Assembly: GCA_019914995.1 (NCBI GenBank)
Contig: CM034138.1
Span: forward strand, 2,790,001 to 2,854,000
Origin: Acanthochlamys bracteata
Lineage: Eukaryota; Streptophyta; Magnoliopsida; Pandanales; Velloziaceae
DNA length: 64,000 nt
Reading direction: 5' to 3'
Part shown: positions 53,949-64,000 of the stretch, in pieces
How the letters are laid out: every line of letters starts with the position of its first letter
Position numbering within the stretch: position 1 is the first letter of the stretch
The notes under the pieces: generated by a model
Told to the model about the DNA's origin: nothing
Databases searched by the model: none
The model's input: only the letters and a program-made list of their open reading frames with translations
Translations under genes and position numbers: made by a program

Positions 53949-56921
53949 ATGCTTCGAAAGTTCAGAACAGCTCACGAGAAAGTAATACATAACTCCACAT
54001 CTATGATGTCAAATTTTTGTTATCAACTTTCAATTTTTAAAGCCGCTGGATCTGGGGAAGTCTTATCTCTTTTGTACGTTCACTTGACTCCTCCACAGTG
54101 TTTATCTTCTTATTGTAGATTCTGATGTCACGAGAACTTCATTAAAAATGTTTCTTTTATTTAAAACTAGTAGATCCACATGCTTACGCATCGACGAGTA
54201 GTTAAGATATATAGAGCTCGTTTGCCATTACTTATATAAAAAAATAGTTTTTAATTTATATTTATTAATATAACTTTTATAAATATTTAGTGAATTTATT
54301 TAAAATTTTAGAAAATATAAAAATTTTAATATTGCTTTTATTAAATAACAAATAGAATTATTTTTTCAAAAAAATAAATTATATTTTATTCTAAAAAACT
54401 CTATTTTTAAAATAGTTTTAAATATTTTATAGAGTTTCAGTACAGATCTTCTGTTAAAAAACAGATGCCTCCAAAGGCTTAAGAAAATTACTTTTTATTT
54501 TAAAATAAATTTTTACTTTTATTAAAAATAAAATAATTTTATAATATAAATTTTTTTATATTTTAAATTTTAATAAAGTATAAAATATTATTAAAATGTA
54601 ACTTAAAAATTTTAAAAAGTTCTTTTTTTTCAAAACGTATTTCTAAAACGCGGCCTAATAATATTCCACAGTGAAGAGTTCCTATTTCATCGGGGCAAGT
54701 TTGATTGTGTTCACATTCATTTATTCTAATATTTACTTCATAAATTTACTAAAGTGTTTATACAATATTCTAAAGAATATAAAAGAAATTTACATAACTT
54801 TATTATATATAAAAATTAAAATTTATTTTTCAAAAGATTTAAAGTATTTTTATCTTTGATTATAGATTAACTAATGATAAAAGTTATCCGAAAATTTAAA
54901 ACCAAGTTAGGGCATGTTTCCTTCTTGAATCAACTAGTTAAGTTTAATTAATAATCACCATCTTCGTCAACCATTGATAACTATTTCGTGGTGAAGATTA
55001 TTACGTTAATATCATATAGCTCTAATGTTTTTTTATTAAATACAGTCAAGTTATTTTATGCTTCACCTATTAATCTATGTCATTGCAAGCTGGCATGACA
55101 TAAAAAATAATTTTAAAATTGAACCAAACATCGCAATAATTCTGAGTTGTTCAGATTTAATTTTTATATATGTTATTCGGGTTCTTTCTGTTGCAGCAGC
55201 TGGCATATACACATTACATAGGAGAAGTTTATTGTTTACGTCAAAAATAATTTTGAAATTTTTAATTTTACATTTTAATATATTATTCTATAAATATTTA
55301 GAAATTTTATTTAAAAATTTAATAAATATAAAAAAAATTACGTAATTAAATTTTTTATTATATATTTTTATTATTCTTTTAATATAAAATAAAATTAATT
55401 TTCAAAAAATTATTTTAAAATCACCCCATTCTCAAATAATCCAGATTTTTTAGTCCTTTCAATTTCTGGAAGTTATGATTATTAGTAGTAGCGAACCATG
55501 ATATGGATATATAATTTTTTTTTAACTGTGAATGAGTCAAGTGCTGATTCATTGCCACGTTAGACAGTTACGAAATTCGTGCTGAAATATTTGATCCATT
55601 ATTATCCACCAGAATTGGATTCTTTTTGTCCAATCAACTCTTTTACTAATTTTTCTAACTCATCATTTTTAAATTAATTTTAATTTCTTTTATGATAATA
55701 AAATTATAAAAAGTCAAATGTTTTGGCCAAAAATTCGTCTTTAAATTTAAATTCTAAAACTAACAATTTAACTTCTAAACTTCAACTTCTTTTTACCAAA
55801 ATCTGAAAATCTAAACTTATTTTTTATCAATTTATGGAGTTTTAAGTCTAAGTAAACATGCTCTGAAGAATTATTTAAAGTGCATATAAAAGAATTTCTA
55901 AAATAAAAATTATTTTATTTTATTTTAAAAACTAAATATAACTTTAACTAAGAAAAAAATACATAGTAATAAAAGTTTATGAACTAAAGTTTTTTTATAA
56001 ATTTTATAAAATATTATCAAACTAAAAAAAATTAATAAATATTTTTTCCAAAAGTCTACCTAAACAGCCGGCAACAAAGTTGTTAAAAAATTTGACATTA
56101 TCACATGTGTGCATTGAAATTTTAGCGCAATGTTTCCGTGAAGTAGTTTCAGCTGTTGATATAAAATTTTATAAATCTACTTAAATATTGAAAAATAAGA
56201 AAATTATATTTTATTATATTTATTTTTTAAAAGTAAATTACTAGAATTGTTTTTGAAATATTTTGTATTTTAAAACTTTTCTATTTTATAAGTATTTTCA
56301 AATCGTTTGTGTTTCCGTCAAATCTAATAAATCATCTTTTCGGTAAAACAGTGTAGAGATTTCAAGGGTCGGTAAACACTACATGTTCCATTCAATTCTG
56401 GTAAAGAAGGTGATTATCAAATCATCATCTCAACTATTTTCTGACAAATTCACAAGATTCTTGAGTCACTTTCATGTAATAGGATTCTGTGGACCTTCAT
56501 TGAAATTTCCACCAACATTTCATTTGCTTTTTATGGGACATTTAAAAGTATTTATAAAATAAAAAAAAATATTTTTTATTTTTCTAAAAAATAATTTTAT
56601 TTTTTTACTTTTAAAAAATAATTTTATTTTTTTACTTTTAAAAAATAATATAAATATATAATAAAAAAATTTTATTGCATAAACTTTTTCATACTTTTTA
56701 AAATTTTAAATAAAATTTCTATATATTTATAAATATATATTAGAAAATATAAAATTAAAAATTAAAAAATTATTTTTTTCGAACGCAATACCGTGCTCTT
56801 AATCCAGCAAAACTGTAATTGCTTCACTTATCGATGTATATCACAGGAAAGAAAAGAATTATTATTACAGATCTATGATCCATAGACAAGTATTAACCAA
56901 ATTGGCAAGCAGTTTACTTTC

Positions 56922-57178
56922 GGTGCCGTTTAGCAGTGCGTTTCATATTTTTCCAACAACTCTATTTTATTTTATATATTTTGATAAATTTTTTATAATA
57001 TTTTATAAAATTTATTAAAAATTTTATAAATTATAAAAAACTCTATATTATAAACTTTTGTTATTATTTAATTTTATTATTATGTTTATGTAAAAAATAG
57101 AATCTATTTTTTTTTAAAAGACAAAAATATTATGTATTTCAGAAAAGTTTTATTTCAAACACACTCCCAAACGCCGCT
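56922..57178. mobile_element. MITE-like element, CGTTTGGGAGTG terminal family
   Basis: Left end GTGCCGTTTAGCAGTGCG; inverted right end GCGGCGTTTGGGAGTGTG. The size and the inner text (TTTCAGAAAAGTTTTATTTC) recall the family in the CLPX and DUF212 introns. Target duplication is not evident, so limits are approximate. Confidence 0.55.
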
Positions 57179-58198
57179 TGGTATATGAGAAAAATATGAA
57201 TTATTACAGTAATAGATTTATTTTCTTAATTTACATAATCCACAAAGCGTGCAAATAAATAAAAAGTTGCATAATTTATGAAATTCTTAATTTACTATAA
57301 TCCTTCGTAATACATAAAATATTTTCTAAAAACTAAATAATTTATTGTATAGAATAGTCATTTGACGCACAATGGTATATAGTAATAAGTATTGAACTAT
57401 TAATGATAAAATATTTATAAAATAAATATAGCTAAATGAGAATAATAAGATAGATATATAAATATATTAGAATAGACAATGTGAAATAACAATATACGCC
57501 AATAATATTATCGTATCAATCGAAAATAAATTAATAGTAGATAGACTTAGATAATTAGGACACGTCTTGCACATACTTTAAAATGTTGTTGTTTATAAGA
57601 ATAAAGCATATCATGTAGAATATTTTAGGAGAAAAAATAGACCAAAAATAATTTGATTTGATATGGTGGAAAATATTTATAAAAACTAAATACTTTGTAA
57701 GATCTGATATATAATCGAACGAAATAAAAAATAAATTTATATAGCTAATCCCAATCAAGTATAATAAAAATTTCATGTATTGTTATAATATAATCCAGAT
57801 CTAATCATATAGCATCATGGAGAGAACATATGAATATAAACAAATTAAGCTTTGTCTTATTAAAAAGTATTATAAAACTTTACATTATTAAAATTAACTT
57901 AATATATATAGAGTTTGTGTCAAATACATCAAATTTTATTTTTTCTTTTCAGATTTTGAATTCGATTATTTTACGTGTTTCAATTATCACACAAAACTCT
58001 ATATTTTTATTAAAATTTAATTTCAAACTTTACTTGTTTCAAATATCGCTCCGAACTTTATTTTCACTGAACTCTATTTCTACAAAATTTAATTTTATAG
58101 AATTCAATTAGTATGTATTTGAAACACACATATAGCTGAATTAAAAGTTATGAGTTCCAACTTCCAATACTCTATGATTATAGGCGATTTTTTAGTTA

Positions 58199-58493
58199 GG
58201 GTGTGTTTCAACGTCCGTAATTTCATTTTTTCTCGTCAGATTTTGAATTCCGAATAATTCATATATTTCAATTACACAAATAATTTAGAACTCCACTTTT
58301 ATACGTGAAACTGTAGTTCTAACTTTTTTATTTGCATACTTTTCAATACAATTATATATTTCAATATTCAACACACTTCTAAAAACTATTGAAATATAAA
58401 TACTGACCTTCACTTCCATTTTATTTTTCAAAAAATTCTATTTTTTATTTTTTATTTTTACGAAACTCAGTTACGATTATTTGAAATACGTCC
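58199..58493. mobile_element. MITE-like element, GTGTTTCAA terminal family, TTA flanks
   Basis: Left end GGGTGTGTTTCAACGTCC; inverted right end GGACGTATTTCAAATAAT. TTA flanks both sides (58196-58198, 58494-58496). Its inner left part (CAGATTTTGAATTC) recurs about 270 bp upstream near 57950, so two related copies may sit side by side. Confidence 0.6.
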
Positions 58494-58740
58494 TTAAGCG
58501 TTGTTTCCCAATAAGAGTGTTTTTTATTAATCATACAAAAGAGAAAAGACGTTTTCTGTATTTGGAAGTTACCAAAAATCACTTTCAAATACTTTTTCAT
58601 AACTTTTCAATAATTGTTTTTTATCAGAAATTTATTTGCCATATATTTTTGTAATTTGTTTGCTAAAAGTCAGGAAAAAGTTTCGGAGAAAAAAAAAGTT
58701 CTTTAAAAAGGAAAGGACCAAGATTGTAGCTTAGGATTAT

Positions 58741-60188
58741 TTACTGGGTCCATTTGTAATTATAAAAACCGCACGGAGAAGAAGATCTTCCTTGTGTAAT
58801 CTTCGTCGAGCTAGAGCCTACACATATACAACAAAAAAAGAAGAAAAGAAACAAAATCGAGAGAGAGAGGTCTGCAAGCCGCACAAGAACTCTACTGCTG
58901 GTGATTTCTTGCTTCATGCTTATAGACTTGTTTGAAAGGTTTTCAGTTTGATGAATGAATGTGGAAGGATTTGTTTTTTGTTCTTTTTTGTCCTTTTCTG
59001 TAGTTGTTTTTCTTGTTTTTGTTTGTTTGCATATTGGTTTCGGGAGATGAAGGCGGTATGCGTTTGCTTGAAGGATTTTTATTTTGTTTGGCTTCATTCT
59101 TTTCTCAAGAAACTGAAACACGCTCGAACTTGTTTGTAAAAGAATTGATTTTAGTTGGAAATGTTTGTTGGTTCAAAGTAATTGAAAAAGGATGATTTTT
59201 TGTTCTTATTTTATCTGATAGTTTCATTATCATTTATTTAGTGATGGGTTGTCGTGAAATCTGAGGTAATCCCTTTGAAGAACTCAAAGTTGGAAATTTC
59301 AGTTAGGTATTGTTCATGATTTTATCTGTTAATTGTATTTCTTCTAGCATTGGGAGCATGCTCTTCTATCTTGTATGACCTTTATTGTTAAATTGAATAG
59401 TGTCCTGAATGATTATTGCATTTTTCTATATTTTTATATATATCTCAGAACTGTGTTAACTTTTATATAACTTTTGCCTTTCACGGTCCTTGATGGTCAG
59501 TTGATTGCTATGGACGAGGTTGCTTTAAGACTAGTAAAATTTTTGGTTCACCTATATAGGAAGTGGTAGGGCTGAAATGTTTTAGCATTGAATATAAGCA
59601 GCAAAAATTTTGCAGCTGACATAGTTTGCCTTCGAAGATCGAAAGAAATAAAGTTACTTTGAATGTAAATGATTGAAGCAAGTCCTTTTCCCTGGAATAA
59701 TTGAGCTTAATTCTTTTGTCTTAATTTAGTCAGGTGTTTTGATACAACTGCACTTTTTTCAGTTCTATTTCTTGTTATAGATGCCATACACTCAACTTTT
59801 TCATATGACTCAAGTTTTAGCCTTCAATTCCCGCTGGTCCTGTCCTTGGTTGCTTGATTTCTTCCAATAACTCGGGGTTTCGGTGGTGATAAGTGCCTAA
59901 AGTGAGATTTGAAGAGTCATCTCACTGAAGGAGTGTCAGTAAATGTAGTTAAATTAAATTCATTGTGGCTTTTACCTGTTGCAAGGCAATATCATTTGGT
60001 GGAAGCAGGAAATATGTGTCAGTGATAATTGCTTGCCTGATATATTTTACTGGTTGCTGTCATTCTTATTGTTACATAGTTACTTGCTTTAAAATCATGT
60101 CCCAATTTGCTTGATCAGGTTCAGGAACTGGGGAATCTAGCTTTGTGGCTTTTGTCAAATTCAAATTGTATTCTTCTATATACTTTAC
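58741..60188 (+). promoter_or_regulatory. Probable promoter, 5' UTR and 5' UTR intron of the CBL gene
   Basis: A TATAAAA box at 58761-58767 is followed by purine-rich leader-like sequence. A consensus acceptor (TTGATCAG at 60111-60118) precedes the short segment leading to the CBL ATG, suggesting a 5' UTR intron of more than 1 kb. No coding sequence is seen between. The first-exon donor is not determined; transcript data would settle it. Confidence 0.4.
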
Positions 60189-63100
60189 ATGGGTTGCGTG
60201 TATTCCAGAAGCTCCAGGCACCCTCCTGGTTACGAAGATCCAAAAGTTCTTGCTGCTGAAACAGCATGTGAGTACAGTACTCTGTTTTCTTCCAAATCAA
60301 CCTATCTATAACGAGCTTTTTTACAAAATTCTCTTTTTTCTATTTCTCCATGGCATGGAAAAGGGGAACCCCATGCATTGATGTGGAGTTCAACTCTTCA
60401 GAAATTCAAGTAACTTAGAATTGTTGTAACTATTGTGATCAATTTGTTTTGGTTTGCAGTTACTGTGAATGAAGTAGAGACATTGTATGAACTATTCAAA
60501 AAGTTAAGCTGCTCTATAATTAAAGATTGGCTGATTCACAAGGTAACCTCTTTGCCTGCCCATATGAAAACTCTATGGAAAATCCGAACCATGTGTAAAC
60601 TCTATAAAATGGAAAAATTCGATCATGGTGCTTATGAAGTATTGGGTATTAATGTTTATGCAGGAGGAGTTTCAGCTGGCACTTTTCAGAAACAGCAATA
60701 AGAGGAATCTCTTTGCTGACAGGGTAAATTATCCATAATTTTTCATAATATCTATTTTCAAACTTTTGATATTACTAAATCACTTCTAGTGTCAATGATT
60801 CGTATGAATTATGATGAATGGAATTATTACATCATTGCGCCTATCTTATTCGTTTATTTACTATATATGGTCTCCTTGCTTATAACTTTTTCACTAGAAA
60901 GTATGCAGAACACTTTTCTGCCTAGTTGTATCATTTCTCGTAAACTTGATATTTTCATGTTGTTCTGGCAATTTCTGTGCAGATATTTGATCTATTCGAT
61001 GTAAAACGCAATGGGGTTATTGAATTTGGTGAATTTGTACGATCTCTTAGCGTCTTTCATCCAAATACATCAGAAGAAGAAAAAATTGAATGTGAGGACC
61101 TCAAAATGCTTAAGTTATTTCATTACTGAATCATATGATTTATCTTCATCATCGATCTCTTTCCATGTAATAATAACTGCTGCATCTGATGTTTTCATTC
61201 AATTGACTTGATGGAGTCCTTTTTCAGCCATTCTATCTAGTGCCATTTGCAAATTTATAGGAAAGTTATACTAAAAAGAAACTTATGGTTATTCTTTGAA
61301 ATAACTTTTGCAGTTGCTTTCAAATTATACGACCTTCGGCACACTGGCTTCATTGAGCGAGAAGAGGTAATTGCTTATGATGCGTTTTGTCATTTAATTG
61401 GTACAAATGGTTGCATATTTCCTTTCTTTTGTGTTTAACTTCATCAGGTCTCAGTCTCATTGACATCAATTATCAATTTGGCACATTTTTTTAATAAATT
61501 TTTCTTCATTTATCAAAGTATGCTCATCTTTTGTTAATTTGTTTAGATATCTATCTTAGATGGGATTAAGCAGATTTTTTTTAGAGACAAGGGGACTAAA
61601 CTGTTAGCATTCAAAACTCTGTCCGTAGTAGTCTACTGGTCCTCTCTTGATGTTTTTCTGCATTTCTGTTAAGCATGCTCTTCATACTTTAGAGTCATAA
61701 TAAAAAATTCTGGATAGAAGCCACAAATGGTTACTAAAGTTGGGGAGTCATAAGGAATTTTAGCAGTATATATAAATACGCACAATTGACTTAAGTTATC
61801 CTAGAAAAACAATCAACTTAAGTTATCCTAGAAGGTGTGCTTTGCTTCTTGTTTAATGATTATATATGTATCATAATGCAGTTGGTTTTTGTCTATCAAG
61901 TGCACAGTGTGCACTTGTAATTCAAACGTTATGTTCCTGCATGTCCTTGTATATTGACCATTAGAAACTGGCCATGAGACAAATTCTATTCTCAGAGTAT
62001 GGAAATAATAGTGAATTAGTATCTTCAGGAAATCTTTCTGTCGAAGTACAAACAAAATTTCAGGGTAATGGAGATTCTGCAGTAAAAGAAACCACTTCCT
62101 GAGTATGCTTAAATGAAGATAACATGGTAGACATTGTAGAAGGTCCTTAACCCCATGTTTTCTTAGTACCTTGCATCTTTTGGTTTCTTTCTTACCTTCC
62201 AGTATATTATCTTTCACAAGTGGTGAATCACATTTATGTTAGGTCTTTCCCTGAGAATTTCAATGTGTAATAGCATATTAAAGTCTATAGAAGTTCATTT
62301 GTTAGAAGCTGCAGATTGGCCTGATAATCATTTACAGAAATAATTTACTTGTTAACTATTTCTCTCAACAGTTGAAAGATATGGTGCTAGCTCTCTTAAA
62401 TGAGTCAGATTTGTATCTCTCAGATGACGTCGTTGACGCAATTGTCAATCAGGTGAGAGACATATTACTTGATAGGCGCTATTGTGTTCCTTCAGTACTT
62501 TACACTACTGTAGTTCGTTATATCTTAACTTCATATTGTTTTCATTTATCGCAGACATTCAATCAGGCAGATACAAAAGGTGATGGGAAAATAGATCCAG
62601 ATGAGTGGAAGGAATTTGTAAAGAAGAATCCTTCATTGCTGAGAAACATGACTCTCCCATACCTAAAGTAAGGAATCTGTTGCCTGTTTTTGTATTTTTT
62701 TATTACTTTTTCAACATGCAAGAGCATATTTGACGGTCTAATTGTAATCTTTGCATTTGGAACACCGCGGTCTTATTGCTATTAATTTAACATTCTACTG
62801 TATGTTTATGTTAACATGCACGGCATGAGCCTTCTTATGGCTTGTCCAATGTATTGATTGATGGGTTCATCTTTTTAAATGCCAAGCCAGTTAGTTCTGG
62901 TAGTGCTTGTGATTTTAGTATGCAATTAGGCCAAATCTTGCTGATTTCTGTGGCACTGCCCTGGCCCAGACACTTGATAGCCCTGAATGCTATTACTGAC
63001 TTTATCAGCTTCTGATCTAACTGTAGAATTTCAAACACCTTCATTACAACCCAAGGTTCTGAAGAGTCAATTAAACATTACATAAGCTGCAGTTGATTCT

Positions 63101-63228
63101 GCTGCGTCTGTTCTTGTTGTCATACATCTTGTTTCATGAACTTCATGAGTTCTGTAATTTTCAGGGACATTACCATGGCATTCCCAAGCTTTGTGGTGAA
63201 CTCTGAAATCGATGATGATGACGTGTAG
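60189..63228 (+). CDS. CBL4: Calcineurin B-like calcium sensor, CBL4(SOS3)/CBL8 type
   Basis: This is an EF-hand calcium sensor that recruits CIPK kinases; CBL4/SOS3 activates Na+ export at the plasma membrane. Eight exons: 60189-60267, 60460-60542, 60664-60723, 60983-61091, 61314-61366, 62372-62452, 62555-62667 and 63165-63228; 213 aa, all GT-AG. It begins MGCVYS, giving N-myristoylation (Gly2) and a palmitoylatable Cys3. [20 protein letters not shown] follows as in CBL4. EF-hands: atypical EF1 near 45-56, EF2 at 80-91 ([12 protein letters not shown]), EF3 [12 protein letters not shown] and EF4 [12 protein letters not shown]. The FPSF motif, where CIPKs phosphorylate Ser, lies in the last exon (MAFPSFVV). 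EF1 reads IIKDWLIHK instead of the usual IIDDGLIHK, which may weaken calcium binding. Distinguishing CBL4 from CBL8 needs a tree. Confidence 0.9.
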
Positions 63229-63690
63229 CTATATAGGGTCCATCAGGTTCTGCCGCTTGACACTTCAGCATCCTTGAAAGCAAGATATTCTTTCTTCTCT
63301 TGCATCCAACCTGCATATTGAAGACGGGTTTTTTTTCTGCAGTACATGGATCTATATAAGGAGGTTCTCGACAATGATGATAATCACGAAAGACAGAAGG
63401 CAGTACTGTGACAGCATGTAAGGTATTTACACAGAGCATCACAAAATCTATCTATAGTCATTCTAATGTATAAGTCAGTGTGTAGCTCTTGTGAATATGT
63501 GTTAAGGGAGAGTTCTTTCTCATAAGATCAAACGTAGGCTTTGATCCGACCTTGTAAGTTACGAGCCAATAAAGCATCATAGCAAATCTTGTTTTGCGAA
63601 AATATCTATCATGGAGTTATCATCTGTTACCATATCTGTATTTTGCACAATCTCAGTTTGTTTGAAAAACAGTATGAAACTTCTGAACTT
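63229..63690. other. CBL 3' UTR and flank
   Basis: Ordinary non-coding sequence with AATAAA-like signals (for example CAATAAAGC near 63570). No gene is seen. Confidence 0.4.
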
Positions 63691-63692
63691 TA

Positions 63693-63960
63693 GGACCTTG
63701 GTATTAAATTCATTTTTTTAAAATGAATTTATAAAAAATAAATTTAGAGTTAGAAAGTGAGTTTATAAAAAACTAATTTTTGTATTTATTTTGTATTAAA
63801 ATAAGCTTGAAACAAAATATTTAGTTTTCAAGTTTGAATATTGGAAGTGAATTTTTGACAAAAAAAGAAATTATTTAAAATTTGTGTTTAAATTAATTTA
63901 AAAATAAGTTAAAAATTAACAGTGAGTTTGAAAAAAATAAACTAAATGATAAATGAATCC
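63693..63960. mobile_element. MITE-like element at window end
   Basis: TTA flanks on both sides (63690-63692, 63961-63963) bracket a 268-bp AT-rich segment beginning GGACCTTGGTATTAAATTC and ending GATAAATGAATCC. Repeated GAAAGTGAGTTTATAAA phrases resemble the inside of the element at 24466. Terminal inverted repeats are weak, so it is an older or divergent copy. Confidence 0.45.
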
Positions 63961-64000
63961 TTAGCTGACGAGTTATATGTTGGCAAAATAGTTTTGAATG

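Larger units (their letters stand above)
52922..58740. other. Long AT-rich gene-free region
   Basis: After the DUF212 3' UTR (to about 53,340) there is some 5 kb of strongly AT-rich DNA with no reading frame resembling a known family. It is rich in MITE-like elements (53659-53948, 56922-57178, 58199-58493). A decayed end TCTAAGTAAACATGCTCTG near 55844-55863 matches the GGGCATGTTTACTAAGCC family in inverted form. Confidence 0.45.

Noticed and set aside
58741-59195. Frames near the CBL promoter
   Set aside because: They are lysine- or phenylalanine-rich low-complexity frames in what is better explained as 5' UTR and intron.
60145-60381. Plus-strand frame overlapping CBL exon 1
   Set aside because: It is in another frame; the MGC-initiated frame joins the rest of CBL with correct splice phase.

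Overview
The window is nuclear DNA of a flowering plant, most likely a eudicot. The genes are intron-rich, intergenic DNA is very AT-rich, and the proteins belong to plant-specific families (CslG, CBL, SINAT, PPR, FTSHI1, TFL1/CEN). MITE-like elements and a decayed Ty1/copia retrotransposon lie between and inside genes. I do not name a species. Exon models come from reading both strands and require conserved family residues, GT-AG (twice GC-AG) borders and matching phase.

Layout. 0.7-2.4 kb (+): a TFL1/CEN-type PEBP gene. 2.6-5.8 kb (-): a cellulose synthase-like G glycosyltransferase. 6.2-8.2 kb: copia remnant, followed by a roughly 70-bp-arm inverted repeat. 9.3-9.9 kb: a GC-richer island with an unassigned coding-like stretch. 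13.9-15.8 kb (+): a bHLH13/JAM-type transcription factor whose frame is broken by one extra C. 17.9-19.8 kb (-): a SOUL haem-binding protein with a premature stop just before its conserved C-terminal motif. 20.4 kb (-): tRNA-Gln(CTG). 23.1-25.9 kb (-): a GH17 endo-beta-1,3-glucanase. 26.3-34.4 kb (+): ClpX of a mitochondrial ClpXP protease. 35.7-41.9 kb (-): FTSHI1, an inactive plastid FtsH. 42.3-44.9 kb (+): a SINAT3-like RING ubiquitin ligase. 46.4-48.4 kb (-): a P-class PPR protein with a charged coiled-coil tail. 49.8-52.9 kb (+): a DUF212 (acid phosphatase/haloperoxidase-related) membrane protein. 60.2-63.2 kb (+): a calcineurin B-like calcium sensor of the CBL4/CBL8 type.

The genes are not an operon or a functional cluster. 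Two neighbouring pairs probably share promoters head-to-head: GH17/CLPX, with about 0.5 kb between start codons, and FTSHI1/SINAT3, with 333 bp. CLPX and FTSHI1, both AAA+ proteins of organelles, end facing each other. I found no previously undescribed system. The best leads are the two apparent gene-breaking lesions (bHLH frameshift, SOUL nonsense codon), two GC-AG introns, an EF-hand 1 substitution in the CBL, and several MITE-like families including two copies of one family in introns of different genes.
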